Source: an uncultured Parafilimonas sp. (lineage in GTDB: Bacteria; Bacteroidota; Bacteroidia; Chitinophagales; Chitinophagaceae). From it: 64,000 bases of DNA. The stretch lies in assembly GCA_903882935.1 (NCBI GenBank), contig CAIRZB010000007.1, positions 124,001 through 188,000 of the forward strand. The letters run 5' to 3'. A program made the position numbers and the translations under genes. This document shows positions 35,149 through 44,863 of the stretch, in pieces. Every line of letters starts with the position of its first letter. The stretch's first letter is position 1. The notes beneath the pieces are model-generated. The model was not told the DNA's origin and ran no database searches. It saw nothing but the letters and a program-made list of their open reading frames with translations.

Positions 35149-37443
35149 TTATTTCTTTGCAGCGGCAGCCTTGCTGATGCCGTCAAGCTCTTGAACCGTC
35201 CATGGTTCTTTGCGGCCTGCGGTTGCATCCCGCACGGCCTTTACATCCTCCGGAAAAACAAGGCCGTCGTGCCCGCCCTGGTTGCCCAAGCTAACACGTA
35301 TAAAACTCAACACCGATGCAATGTATTCATCGTCGTGGGTCCCTTGGGGCTGCATAATGTCGGGGTACTTGTTGCCGTCAACCGGCCCTTTAAGGCCTTG
35401 CAGCAGCACTCTTATCAAAACATCCTTATTGCCTTTTACCAAGGCGGCACCTGCCAACGGTGGTGCGAGTTTGGAGGCAATCCCCTTCCCGTCTGGGCCA
35501 TGGCAGGTGGCACACAGCTGGCTAAAATTGGAGGCCCCCGAAAACACAAGGCGCTGGTCATCGTCATCCATGTTGGCGGTTAGTGCCCGCAGTTCGGCTT
35601 GGCTGTCGTCGCCCTCGTTCAGGCTTTTGGTGGCGGCCTTTACAATTACCTCGTTGCCGCTATTGTTCTTCAATAATGCTTGCAGGTACGCCCGTGCCTG
35701 TGCATCTTTACTGTACCGCAGGGATAATGCCAGTTGCGCCCTTACGCCAGGGTTGGGGTCTGTATTAAAAGTTGCCAATGCATTAAGAATCTTGCTGTTG
35801 CCGCCTGCCAAAAACTGTTCGCTTATTCGTGTGGCTGCTTTTCTCACATTGGGGTCTTCATCTTTAAAGGCAGCCAGCACTGTTTCTGGGTCAATGGCAT
35901 GTAACCCGTCCAAGGTCCAAAGGGCTTGGGCGCGTGTTACAGCGGGTGTTCCTTTTTTCCAAAAAGCCAGCTTGTCCCAAAATGGGCGTTCATTGGTTGC
36001 CAGCTTTTTAAGTGCCGGCACCACAGATTGGTCGCCTTGCATTACCAACAGTTGCTGCGCATTGTCGCGCCACCAACCGTTGGGGTGGCTTAACGCTGCC
36101 ACCAATTCGCTGCCCGTGGCTTTTAGCAAGCTTGGTTTTAGCCCGGGCGTATAGCCATCGTGCACCAGGCGGTAAATGCGGCCGCGGTTAATATGTTTCT
36201 CCAGCCCCTTTCGGCGTATCTGCGGGTTTATGTAACTGTCGGGTTTTGTCCAATTGCTTTCCTGTATAATGCCGTGGTACATATCCACAATGTACAAGCA
36301 GCCATCCGGACCGGTGGCGGTGTTCACAGGCCTAAAGTTCATGTCGGTAGATGCCAAAAATTCCCGCTGGTGGTAAGCGTTTTTAAGTACGGTTTCACCG
36401 CTGCTGTCCAATACTTTGGCACGCCTTATCAGGCGGCCTACCGGTTCGCATATAAACAGGTCACCCTCCATGCTGGCAGGCAGGCGGTCTCCTCTATATA
36501 CACTTTGCCCGCAGGATGCCGTAAAATGGTTCAGCGTACTATCCGGGCGCAAGCGTTCCTGTCCGCCTTGCACGTCGGGGGTAGCAATAATGGGCCAAAC
36601 GCTGTCAAAATCGCCGGGCCGCTGGCTCTCAAAATCTATCCTGCCGTAAGCGGGGTTTTGTTGAAAATTGAGGGCAGGTGTTTCGCCACCGGCGGAAGAA
36701 AAATACAGCCTGCCGTAATCATCATGCGTAAGGCCCCATTGGCCGCCTGGCGAGGTTGCCATAGTGTCTGGCTGCAGCATGCCGTTTTTGTAACGGTAGC
36801 GTACCGGGTTGGATGTTACGTATATCCAATTGTCAATATTCCAAATAAGCCCACTTTTTTGGTGCTCCAGGTTGGCTTCGTCGGGTGTGTCGTTGTGGTA
36901 TAGCAGTTCTTTTTTATCGGCTTTGCCGTTATTGTCTGTATCGCTGTAGGCATACAGGTTGTAGCCGTAGGTTTCGTTTACCACTAGGCGGTTGCCCAGT
37001 GCCATTATCATACGCGGCAGCACCAGACTATCAATAAAAACGGAACTCTTGTCCATTTTGCCGTCGCCGTCGGTATCTTCTAGGCGGGTAATACGGCAGA
37101 TGGGCAGCCGCTCGCCGGTACCGTTTAAATCCTGCATGTAGCTGCGCATTTCAGCCACATACATGCGGCCGTTGCCGTCCCAGCAAATGGTTACGGGTTC
37201 TTGCACCAGCGGCTCGCTGGCCACCAATTGTACGTGGTAGCCCGGCGGCAGCTTAAAGGTTTGCATACTCTCCTCCGGCGAAAGGTAAGCGGGCGATGGG
37301 TTGGGGTTAATTTTATCAGGCCTGGGCGGCGCGGGTTCTTCGGTGTCTAAACTATTACAGGAAGTTAACGCAACTATAGCCACGGCCATGCATGATAAAA
37401 TAAGCTGTTTTGAGGTACCGGTAAATAAATTAGCGTACAACAT
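35149..37443 (-). CDS. Membrane-bound dehydrogenase-like lipoprotein with HEAT repeats and cytochrome c domain
   Basis: This 764-residue protein has a lipoprotein signal (lipobox ALTSC, Cys about residue 29). A beta-propeller-like region (about 60-420) begins KLPPGYHVQLVASEPLVQEP and contains calcium-type loops DTDGDGKMD and DTDNNGKAD. HEAT-like repeats follow (about 450-610, KDEDPNVRKAATRISEQF). The C-terminal ~110 residues are a class I cytochrome c with haem motif CATCHGPDGKG and a distal Met likely in IMQPQG. This architecture occurs in Planctomycetes and Bacteroidota as predicted sugar or alcohol dehydrogenases; the substrate is unknown. It likely faces the periplasm. Confidence 0.9.
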   Translation of the reverse strand: MLYANLFTGTSKQLILSCMAVAIVALTSCNSLDTEEPAPPRPDKINPNPSPAYLSPEESMQTFKLPPGYHVQLVASEPLVQEPVTICWDGNGRMYVAEMRSYMQDLNGTGERLPICRITRLEDTDGDGKMDKSSVFIDSLVLPRMIMALGNRLVVNETYGYNLYAYSDTDNNGKADKKELLYHNDTPDEANLEHQKSGLIWNIDNWIYVTSNPVRYRYKNGMLQPDTMATSPGGQWGLTHDDYGRLYFSSAGGETPALNFQQNPAYGRIDFESQRPGDFDSVWPIIATPDVQGGQERLRPDSTLNHFTASCGQSVYRGDRLPASMEGDLFICEPVGRLIRRAKVLDSSGETVLKNAYHQREFLASTDMNFRPVNTATGPDGCLYIVDMYHGIIQESNWTKPDSYINPQIRRKGLEKHINRGRIYRLVHDGYTPGLKPSLLKATGSELVAALSHPNGWWRDNAQQLLVMQGDQSVVPALKKLATNERPFWDKLAFWKKGTPAVTRAQALWTLDGLHAIDPETVLAAFKDEDPNVRKAATRISEQFLAGGNSKILNALATFNTDPNPGVRAQLALSLRYSKDAQARAYLQALLKNNSGNEVIVKAATKSLNEGDDSQAELRALTANMDDDDQRLVFSGASNFSQLCATCHGPDGKGIASKLAPPLAGAALVKGNKDVLIRVLLQGLKGPVDGNKYPDIMQPQGTHDDEYIASVLSFIRVSLGNQGGHDGLVFPEDVKAVRDATAGRKEPWTVQELDGISKAAAAKK

Positions 37444-37586
37444 GGTAATTTCTTTTCAGTTGGGGTATAATGGCAAACGGCTACAAAATAATAAAAATGG
37501 GTTGCCAGCCATCCTGTGGTGTAGGGGGAGAGTGGATTGATGAGAAAAATAAAGTTCTATTATACCCTTGCTAAAATTAACTGAAT

Positions 37587-39140
37587 CTAATGTATGGACA
37601 CATCCTTTATTGCGTTCTTATACTCCATCACATTACTAATGCCGCTTTCATTGTTTTCCCTGTCAACGCAGCTTACGGCGACAAAGCAATTTGTACTGCC
37701 GTTGGGCAATAAGCTTTTAGGTACGGTGAAACTAAAGCCGTTGGCACGGCCTGCCCCAATAATCATGGTAGGGTGCTGGCCAAGCTCCGCAGCCGAACCT
37801 GCCATGTACAGCACATAGTTTTTCACAACTTCTTCGGTACGGTTTTCTTCTATGCCGGTGATATTGATGGAATCGGGGCCGTTAGCCGCCTGCGATACCT
37901 TTGTTAACGCTGGCGGGCTTGGTGGCGTGGAATCAATCCAAAGAGCAGGTGGTATAAGGGCGGGGTATTTATAATAATTATTCTGTAGGCTGTCTTCTAA
38001 ACCGTTGGGGTTTTGCAATAGGCTGTTGCAGCTAAAATAAATACTGCCCTGTACATTACTGCAACTGCGCAGCATTTTTATTTGGCTGGGCAGCTCATCG
38101 GTGCTGCGCCAGCGGGCATTGCTTGCGTCGGTGGCTTTGTATACTGAGTGGCCTACAAATACCTGCCTGCCGTAACTGTGCGCCGCCCACCATTTAAGCA
38201 GTGTTTCATAGTCTGATTTCGGGTCGCCTATCACCCAATAAATTTGGGGGGCAACATAATCAATCCATCCTTTTTGCAGCCAAAGCAGCACATCGGCATA
38301 CAAATCGTCATAACTGCTGGTGTTGCCAACGGCGGTATTGCTGCCCATGGGGTCGCGTTGGCTGCTGCGCCAAATGCCAAATGGGCTTATGCCAAATTTT
38401 ATAAAAGGCTTGGTATCAAGCACCACGTCGTGTATTTTGCTAATAATACTGTCGCAGTTGCTTCTGCGCCAGGCGGCAAGGTCCATGCCATTTCCGTAAA
38501 CAACATAGGTAGCCCTATCGGGAAATTCCTTTCCGTCAACCGGATACGGGTAAAAATAATCATCCATGTGCAAGCCGTCAATATCGTACCGGTTAAGTAT
38601 ATCCCGCACAATATCTGTTACGTACTGCATTACAATGGGCAAACCGGGGTTAAAATACTTTTTGCCCACATAGGTTAAAAACCATTCGGGGTGTTTTTTG
38701 GTAATATGGTCTACGGCAATGGAGGAGGTTTGTAGGTTAAACACTGCCCTGTAGGGGTTTATCCATGCATGAAACTCCATGCCGCGCTTGTGGGTTTCTT
38801 CCACCATAAACTGCATAGGGTCGTAGTACGGGTAGGGGGCCACACCCTGCCTGCCGGTAAGGTATTCGCTCCAAGGCTCGTATTGCGATGGGTAAAAGGC
38901 ATCCGCAGACGGGCGTACCTGTACCATAACGGCATTTATGCCATCACGCTTCAAATTATCCAGCAAATAGGTGAATTGCTGCTTCTGCTCATCGCTGGAG
39001 AGGCCTTTTTCGCTGGGCCAGTCTACATTGGTAATGGTTGATACCCATGCGCCCCTAAATTCGTATTTGGGCTGGCCCAAAGCCAACGAGCAGCAGCAGG
39101 CACAAACAATACAACCAAGCAACGCCTGTAGTGCTTTCAT
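37587..39140 (-). CDS. Family 10-like glycosyl hydrolase (GHL10, DUF187)
   Basis: This 517-residue protein has a signal peptide (residues 1-22, cleavage near SLALGQP). The TIM barrel opens with KYEFRGAWVSTITNVDWPSE and continues with INAVMVQVRPSADAFYPSQY, KRGMEFHAWINPYR, DIDGLHMDDYFYPYP and DYVAPQIYWVIGDP. The C-terminal ~110 residues look like a fibronectin-like beta domain. Members of this family cleave glycan backbones, some peptidoglycan-related, but substrate here is not evident. The gene follows the dehydrogenase-like gene's upstream side with 143 nt between, same strand. Confidence 0.92.
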   Translation of the reverse strand: MKALQALLGCIVCACCCSLALGQPKYEFRGAWVSTITNVDWPSEKGLSSDEQKQQFTYLLDNLKRDGINAVMVQVRPSADAFYPSQYEPWSEYLTGRQGVAPYPYYDPMQFMVEETHKRGMEFHAWINPYRAVFNLQTSSIAVDHITKKHPEWFLTYVGKKYFNPGLPIVMQYVTDIVRDILNRYDIDGLHMDDYFYPYPVDGKEFPDRATYVVYGNGMDLAAWRRSNCDSIISKIHDVVLDTKPFIKFGISPFGIWRSSQRDPMGSNTAVGNTSSYDDLYADVLLWLQKGWIDYVAPQIYWVIGDPKSDYETLLKWWAAHSYGRQVFVGHSVYKATDASNARWRSTDELPSQIKMLRSCSNVQGSIYFSCNSLLQNPNGLEDSLQNNYYKYPALIPPALWIDSTPPSPPALTKVSQAANGPDSINITGIEENRTEEVVKNYVLYMAGSAAELGQHPTMIIGAGRANGFSFTVPKSLLPNGSTNCFVAVSCVDRENNESGISNVMEYKNAIKDVSIH

Positions 39141-39213
39141 ATCAGTTATAACGGCAAACCGTTGCCGTTAGTTTTTGTGGGTTAATTATTTAACGTTTCC
39201 CTCAACCCCTTCC

Positions 39214-39238
39214 CCCCTCTCCACTCAGTGTAGAGGGG
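39214..39238. repeat. Palindromic repeat, family B, diverged copy
   Basis: CCCCTCTCCAC at 39214 faces GTGTAGAGGGG at 39228 with a 3-nt loop; one arm mismatch compared with the copies at 7084 and 7198. It is preceded by CCCTCAACCCCTTC, like the flank of copy 1. Confidence 0.75.
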
Positions 39239-39348
39239 ATGCACGAGAACACCGAGTAGCCCCTAATACGGAAGATAAATATTATCACAATCACAGTAAT
39301 TATATACAGAACCATAATCCTTGCAATCCCAAAAATCATGGTTCTGTT

Positions 39349-40413
39349 TTAATCTTCCCACACCGTAAGCCCTTCGCTGCAGTTGGCACAAATATCAATG
39401 TTCTTGCGGCTGGTCATCAGCTCCTGCCTGAACTGCTTGTAATTATCGTTGTGCCAAATTTGCCGGAACGACTGGTTTTTTAAATTGCCCAAACGGTGCA
39501 TGGCATCTTTATCAAAACAACAGGGTACCACCAGCCCGTCCCATGTAATAACATTGGCGTGCCACAACTTCCAACAATGGTTGTTCAACCCGCTTTTTAT
39601 GGTGCGTTTACCCGCCTTATCTTTTTTATAGCGGCTGTATTTAACGTTTTCAGGTATCAGGTTATTGGGGTCGTTTTCATAATCATACACCTGCGCTGTT
39701 TTAAATCGCACTTGGTCAACCCCTACTTCCACGGCCAGTTTTTTAATATCCTCAATCTGGTGTTCGTTCGGTTTCACCACCAAAAACTGAAAGAACACAA
39801 ACGGCGTTTTACTGTTTAGTTCCTTTTTCCATTTTACTATGTTGCGCGCACCTTCCAGCACCTTATCCAGTTTGCCGCCTACCCGGTATTGCTGGTACAC
39901 ATCCTGCGTGGTGCCGTCAATGGAGATAATCAGCCTGTCCAATCCGCTCTCCACCGTTTTACGCGCCTTTTCATCCGTTAAATAATGCGCGTTGGTTGAT
40001 GTGGCGGTGTAAATGCCCTTGTCGTGTGCATATTTTACCATCTCCAAAAAGTCGGGGTTTAAAAAAGGTTCCCCCTGGAAATAGAAAATAAGGTACAGCA
40101 ACTGTTTGTGAATATCGTCAATGGTTTCTCTAAAAAAGTCTTTTTTCAACATCCCGGTGGGGCGTGTAAATTCCCGCAGGCCGCTGGGGCATTCGGGGCA
40201 GCGCAGGTTGCAGGAGGTGGTAGGCTCAAACGATACCGAGATGGGGTAGCCCCATTGTATTGTTTTGCCGGTTAGTTTGGTTAGCTGGTAACTGGCCATT
40301 ACTGTAAACGCATTCCATGCACGGCGCGGGGTTAGCTTGCCCAATAAATTCACACTATCATTCCAGTTAAAATAAGGCATATGTAAAATTACACCGATAG
40401 GCTGTAAAAACAA
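39349..40413 (-). CDS. Radical SAM/SPASM domain protein
   Basis: This 354-residue protein has the radical SAM cluster motif CNLRCPEC (Cys about residues 52, 56, 59), the sequence YFQGEPFLNPDF (GGEP-like) and TSTNAHYLTDEKA. The C-terminal SPASM region carries extra cysteines (NHCWKLW, VVPCCFDKDAMHRLGN, DICANCSEGLTVWE) for auxiliary iron-sulfur clusters. Related enzymes mature peptides or modify sugars. No precursor peptide or obvious partner is adjacent, so the substrate is unknown. Confidence 0.92.
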   Translation of the reverse strand: MFLQPIGVILHMPYFNWNDSVNLLGKLTPRRAWNAFTVMASYQLTKLTGKTIQWGYPISVSFEPTTSCNLRCPECPSGLREFTRPTGMLKKDFFRETIDDIHKQLLYLIFYFQGEPFLNPDFLEMVKYAHDKGIYTATSTNAHYLTDEKARKTVESGLDRLIISIDGTTQDVYQQYRVGGKLDKVLEGARNIVKWKKELNSKTPFVFFQFLVVKPNEHQIEDIKKLAVEVGVDQVRFKTAQVYDYENDPNNLIPENVKYSRYKKDKAGKRTIKSGLNNHCWKLWHANVITWDGLVVPCCFDKDAMHRLGNLKNQSFRQIWHNDNYKQFRQELMTSRKNIDICANCSEGLTVWED

Positions 40414-40677
40414 TAATAAGCGGCGGGGGAGGGAGATTTTTACGGGATTGGTAAATGTAACCCTACGCGAAACAGGGAAGCTTTTGAAAAACTAGTTTTT
40501 GCCTTTTACGGCAACCTGATTAAAAACAATTGTAAGCAAATTTGCATAGTGGCTAATGATAAACCGGCAATTGTATTGAATATTGAGGCCACCCAAATAT
40601 TGCCACAATATATTCCGAATTGGGATAAATGCCATGCCTTTATTACCCACCATAAACTTTTTCGTTACTTTAGGCGC

Positions 40678-41862
40678 ATGATACAGCAATGGCTTAACAT
40701 ACGCACGCTGTTTTTGCTTGTAGCAATAACCATTGTAACCGGCACGGTGTTTTACTCAAACTACCTAGCCAAAAAAATTGACGAAGATGAAACACGCAAA
40801 GTCGCCATTTGGGTGGAGGCCCAAAAAAACATTGCCGGCGCGGGCAACCAAGGGTTGGAATTGGCTTCGGCCATTTCCATAGGCAATAACGACATACCCA
40901 TTATTGAAACCAACGAAAATGATGTTATAAACCCCGGAAACTGCGTAAATTTAGACACTGCTGCCATAAAGGCTGACACTAACTACCTGCCGCGTATGCT
41001 GCGGTTGTTTAAAAAAGAACACAAGCCCATTTTTTATATAATTAGCGAAAAGCCTTATGCCGCCAACAAATACTTTTATGGGCAAAGCGTATTACAGCAG
41101 CAGGTGCGCTATTACCCACTGGTACAATTGGTTATTGTAAGCCTTTTTATAATTGTTGTGGTTATTGCCCAGCGCACCAGCTTTTTAAGCACCCAAAACC
41201 AAGTATGGGCCGGCATGGCTAAAGAAACAGCCCACCAACTGGGCACCCCAGTTACCAGCCTAAAAGGCTGGGCCGAGGTACTGAAAGATATACCCGGCAA
41301 CGAGAAAATTGTTACCGAAATTGAAAAGGACATACAGCGGCTGGAGCTGATTAGCGACCGCTTTGGAAAAATTGGCAGCCAACCGCATTTAGATGAAAAA
41401 AATGTGGTGGAGCAAGTGCGCAACATGATGGACTATATGCGCAGGCGTGCAGGCGGCAAGGTGGAGTTTGCTCTAAATACCCACAACGAAACTTTTATCG
41501 CCGCCATGATTTCACCACCATTGTTTGACTGGGTAATTGAGAACCTGATAAAAAACGCTTTGGATGCGATGGAGGGCCACGGAAAAATATCGATTGATAT
41601 TAAGCAGACGGAAAAGTATATTTTAATAGACGTTACCGATACTGGCAAGGGCATAACAGCTGCCAACATTGGCAAAGTATTTCGGCCGGGTTTTACTACC
41701 AAAAAACGCGGTTGGGGGCTGGGGCTTACGCTTACAAAACGCATAGCTGAGCAATACCATAAAGGCCGCATATTTGTTAAGTGGAGCGAACCCGGCAAGG
41801 GTACCACTTTTAGGGTTGAATTGTTAAAGCCTTCCGCGGGCGAACCAGCTGAAAATACTTAA
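40678..41862 (+). CDS. Sensor histidine kinase
   Basis: From ATG 40678 (MIQQWLNIRTLFLL) the protein has 394 residues; the longer frame from 40549 adds sequence without family character. One membrane helix lies at 10-28, a periplasmic region at 30-165, a second helix at about 167-185 (LVQLVIVSLFIIVVVIA). The H-box is AKETAHQLGTPVTSLKGW (His about 212), then the N-box NLIKNALDAMEGHG, DTGKGI and GWGLGLTLTKRIAEQY. No response regulator is adjacent. A CGTTACTTTAGG sequence just before the ATG is reminiscent of a -7 box. Confidence 0.92.
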   Translation: MIQQWLNIRTLFLLVAITIVTGTVFYSNYLAKKIDEDETRKVAIWVEAQKNIAGAGNQGLELASAISIGNNDIPIIETNENDVINPGNCVNLDTAAIKADTNYLPRMLRLFKKEHKPIFYIISEKPYAANKYFYGQSVLQQQVRYYPLVQLVIVSLFIIVVVIAQRTSFLSTQNQVWAGMAKETAHQLGTPVTSLKGWAEVLKDIPGNEKIVTEIEKDIQRLELISDRFGKIGSQPHLDEKNVVEQVRNMMDYMRRRAGGKVEFALNTHNETFIAAMISPPLFDWVIENLIKNALDAMEGHGKISIDIKQTEKYILIDVTDTGKGITAANIGKVFRPGFTTKKRGWGLGLTLTKRIAEQYHKGRIFVKWSEPGKGTTFRVELLKPSAGEPAENT

Positions 41863-41946
41863 AAGTAGCGGGTGAAACCAGCATCGATAACATTGGGGGA
41901 ACTTGGGCTTTTTTAGCGATTTAAATAAATATATCAGTCAATCTAC

Positions 41947-41954
41947 TACATTTG
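41947..41954 (+). promoter_or_regulatory. -7 promoter element of tRNA-Leu
   Basis: TACATTTG matches TAnnTTTG and ends 13 nt before the mature tRNA 5' end. Confidence 0.6.
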
Positions 41955-41967
41955 CATTCCCAAAATT

Positions 41968-42049
41968 GCGGCGGTGGCGAAATTGGTAGACGCACTACTT
42001 TGAGGTGGTAGCGCCGCGAGGCATGGGAGTTCGAATCTCCTCTGCCGCA
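41968..42049 (+). tRNA. tRNA-Leu (anticodon GAG)
   Basis: The acceptor stem GCGGCGG (41968-41974) pairs with CTGCCGC (42042-42048), with one G-U; discriminator A at 42049. The D arm holds AAATTGGTAGACGC. The anticodon stem CTACT/GGTAG encloses TTGAGGT with anticodon GAG at 42002-42004, reading CUC and CUU. A long variable arm (GCGCCGCGAGGCAT) is typical of leucine tRNAs, and the T arm is GGGAGTTCGAATCTCCT. CCA is not encoded. Confidence 0.96.
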
Positions 42050-42058
42050 CTTGGTACG

Positions 42059-42098
42059 GGCAAGCACATTTTTTTTGTGTTTGCCTTTTTTATTGTTT
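42059..42098 (+). terminator. Intrinsic terminator after tRNA-Leu
   Basis: GGCAAGCACA faces TGTGTTTGCC (one G-U) around a T loop, followed by a T-rich tract. Confidence 0.8.
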
Positions 42099-42191
42099 TT
42101 ACGGTACCAATATTATCAACCATTTATAAAAATGGTTAAACAAAAAATGGCGGCCATAAAAGCCGCCACTTCATGTTTAATACAGTATTGC

Positions 42192-43082
42192 TTATTTCAA
42201 CTTAGCCACCTCGGCATTAAAATAATCTTTGGTTTCAATAACATCAGGCAGGTTATGCAGCCAGTTGCTTTCGTGTTCTATAGAAAGCATGCTGTTAAAA
42301 TGCTGCCTTTTTAACTCGGCAAATACAGCCGGAAAATCAATCACGCCTTTGCTAACAATGGTATCTTCTGCCTGGGGTTCGCCAAACTTTTTAATGTCTT
42401 TCAAGTGTACACCAAAAATATGGCCTTCCAATTTTTTAAGGCAATCAACAGGGTTTAAACCGTTGCGGGCCCAATGGCCAACATCGGCACAAGAACCAAT
42501 GTTGGGGTGGCCCACTATGGCAGCCAGCACTGAATCGGGTGTAGAATAAGCGTTTGGCATTGGGTGGTCGTGTATTGCCACTTTAATGCCATACACTCCA
42601 GCCAGGCTGTCCACTAAGCCCCATTGGGTTTTTATGGGTTCTGAGGTTATGTAGCTCAGCCCAAATTCTTTTGCCAAGTCAAATGCCTTAACCCATTCAG
42701 CTTTTCCGTTGGGTACAATTACGCCCATGGCTACAATTTGAATTCCTTTGCTTGCAAGCAGTTGCTTCAATTTTGCACGGTCTGCTGTATCCATGCTGGC
42801 ACCAAAACTACCTTTCATGTTGCCACCCAGTTTTTGCCCCCAAAAAGCTTCCACATTCTTAATGCCGGCACTGTCTACTTTGTCTAGTGCCTCAGCTACG
42901 GTAAAATGGTTAAACGTCCAAAGTTGAACACCCAATTTCCAATTGGCTGTTACATTGAACGCCGTGCTGTCTTTTGCCGATGCGGTAGAATCTGTACCGG
43001 TTCCGCTGCCGTTGCCTCCGCCGCAACCGGCCAACACAGCAAAACATACCAGTAAACACGAAAAGCTAACAATCGTTTTCAT
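42192..43082 (-). CDS. Sugar phosphate isomerase/epimerase-like lipoprotein
   Basis: This 296-residue protein has a lipoprotein signal with lipobox LAGC (Cys about 20) and a Gly/Ser/Thr-rich linker. The rest is an AP-endonuclease-2-like TIM barrel: LGVQLWTFNHFTVAEALDKV, GIKNVEAFWGQK, KVAIHDHPMPN, IGSCADVGHWARNGLNPVDC, GVHLKDIKKFG and MLSIEHESNWLHN, with His/Asp/Glu metal ligands. Exported members are common in Bacteroidota sugar loci and act on unidentified sugars. It is monocistronic here. Confidence 0.9.
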   Translation of the reverse strand: MKTIVSFSCLLVCFAVLAGCGGGNGSGTGTDSTASAKDSTAFNVTANWKLGVQLWTFNHFTVAEALDKVDSAGIKNVEAFWGQKLGGNMKGSFGASMDTADRAKLKQLLASKGIQIVAMGVIVPNGKAEWVKAFDLAKEFGLSYITSEPIKTQWGLVDSLAGVYGIKVAIHDHPMPNAYSTPDSVLAAIVGHPNIGSCADVGHWARNGLNPVDCLKKLEGHIFGVHLKDIKKFGEPQAEDTIVSKGVIDFPAVFAELKRQHFNSMLSIEHESNWLHNLPDVIETKDYFNAEVAKLK

Positions 43083-43243
43083 TGAAACTTGTTTTAAATT
43101 GAATATGTATAAATAACTAAGTAGTTAATAGCCACGTAAAAAATTTTGTTATTGTAGGCAATTTTTGGATAAAAATTTTAATCCTGTTGCAACAACTACA
43201 GCTACCATGCAGTCAAGCTATAAAATGGCTAATATACAGCTTT

Positions 43244-43678
43244 ATGAAAAAGATACTACTGACTGTTGTAATTTTTAGTGCAGCGATGGTTAGCTGCAGC
43301 AAGCAAGATACTACGGTACCCTATTACAGCGTTACCGGCAGCTGGAAATATATTGGCTACGCAGGTGGCTTAGCCGGCTTTAAGTTTACGGCCGCACCCG
43401 ATTCAATAAAAAACCATTTGCAGTTTGATGCCACAAGACTCTTGATGAACAACGGCGGCACACAATCGTGTACCGGCTATACCTTTGTGAAAGACTCCTC
43501 GGCTGGCTACCATGGCCTGCTAACCATGGCCGATACCACCATTTACCCCAGGCAGTATGATGTTACGCTGAGGAACGACACCCTTGTATTATATCCCCAT
43601 TTATTTTCAGATGCTTTTGAAACTTATTATGCCCGCAGCCTTAAAACCTTTACCTGGTGCGAAGGTGTCGGGCATTAG
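43244..43678 (+). CDS. Small lipoprotein, hypothetical
   Basis: From ATG 43244 (MKKILLTVVIFSAAMVSCSK) the protein has 144 residues with a clear lipoprotein signal (Cys 18). The mature part is beta-rich (VTGSWKYIGYAGGLAGFKFT, YDVTLRNDTLVLYP), with SGSW-like openings typical of Bacteroidota lipocalin-like surface proteins. Function unknown. The frame from 43187 adds a non-signal-like extension and was not used. Confidence 0.8.
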   Translation: MKKILLTVVIFSAAMVSCSKQDTTVPYYSVTGSWKYIGYAGGLAGFKFTAAPDSIKNHLQFDATRLLMNNGGTQSCTGYTFVKDSSAGYHGLLTMADTTIYPRQYDVTLRNDTLVLYPHLFSDAFETYYARSLKTFTWCEGVGH

Positions 43679-43791
43679 GTTTGGAGGTATGCAACTTTGG
43701 CACTGGGTGCCAACGGAAAACAGAGGCAATAGGCCCGCATCGCACGTTGGCCACTACAAGATTCGTCCGGCTATTTGTGGCTGTACTTATA

Positions 43792-44706
43792 CTAATGCCC
43801 CATCGACTTTATAAAAGCAGGGTGGTACTGGTTAAGGGTGGCACGCAGGTAATCCCTGTCAAGGTGGGTGTAAATTTCGGTGGTGGTAATGCTTTCATGG
43901 CCTAGCATTTCTTGCACAGCTCTAAGGTCGGCCCCGCCTTCCACCAAATGGGTGGCGAAAGAATGCCGAAAGGTGTGGGGAGATATATTTTTGGTGACAC
44001 CTGCTTTTTTTGCGAGGTCCTTTATAATATAAAATATCATCACCCTGCTAAGCCCCTTGCCAAATTTGTTCAGGAAAAGGATGTCATCAAAACCTTTTTT
44101 CATCGGTGAATGCACCCGAATGGTATCCTTGTAAATGTTAATAAATTTAATCGCATCACTGCCGATGGGCACCAGCCTTTCCTTATCGCCCTTGCCAATT
44201 ACCCGTATAAAGCCTACATCCAAATACAAACAGCTAATACGCAAACCTATCACTTCGCTTACCCTAAGGCCGCAACTGTACATGGTTTCCAGTATGGCCT
44301 TGTTGCGTCCGCCGTCGGCACGGCTCAGGTCAATTTGTGCAATAATGTTTTCAATTTCTGTGAAACTCAAAAAATCTGGCAAGGCACGTTTTAGCTTAGG
44401 GGCTTCCAACAATGCGGATGGGTCGGCGGCAACAATATTTTCAATTAAGCAATATTTGTAAAACCCCCTAATGCCGGAAATGATGCGTGCCTGGGAGGTG
44501 GCCGTCATACCCAACTCGGCAATCCATTGTACAAACTGTTGCAAGTGTTTTAATTCAAGCTCACCGGGGGGTTTCATGGTACCGGTGGATTGCAGGTATT
44601 CCGTCAGTTTTTCAAGGTCGTGCAGGTAGGCTTCCACTGAGTTGTCGCTTAACGAGCGTTCTAGCTGCAAATACCCTTTAAATCCTTTTTTATAACCCTC
44701 CCACAT
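43792..44706 (-). CDS. xerD: Site-specific tyrosine recombinase XerD
   Basis: This 304-residue protein has an N-terminal SAM-like helical domain (about 1-90) and a catalytic domain with all six active positions: Arg in YSCGLRVSEVIGL, Lys in GKGDKERLVP, His and Arg in PHTFRHSFATHLVEGG, His in MLGHESITTTEIYTHL and Tyr in the same motif. It fits the housekeeping XerD length and pattern, resolving chromosome dimers at dif, with no adjacent mobile element. A lone integrase is less likely. Confidence 0.9.
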   Translation of the reverse strand: MWEGYKKGFKGYLQLERSLSDNSVEAYLHDLEKLTEYLQSTGTMKPPGELELKHLQQFVQWIAELGMTATSQARIISGIRGFYKYCLIENIVAADPSALLEAPKLKRALPDFLSFTEIENIIAQIDLSRADGGRNKAILETMYSCGLRVSEVIGLRISCLYLDVGFIRVIGKGDKERLVPIGSDAIKFINIYKDTIRVHSPMKKGFDDILFLNKFGKGLSRVMIFYIIKDLAKKAGVTKNISPHTFRHSFATHLVEGGADLRAVQEMLGHESITTTEIYTHLDRDYLRATLNQYHPAFIKSMGH

Positions 44707-44863
44707 AATGCTGGTTTGTATTTTAAAAAGGTAAGTTTACTGTTTACCGCTGCCTACCGTTGCCAAAAATTATTCCACTTGCAATTTTATCCCTTATTTT
44801 CGTAAATGGCTTTAGCCAAATCATCATCTATCAACATATTTTACCCATTCAGGGGCGGGGCAT

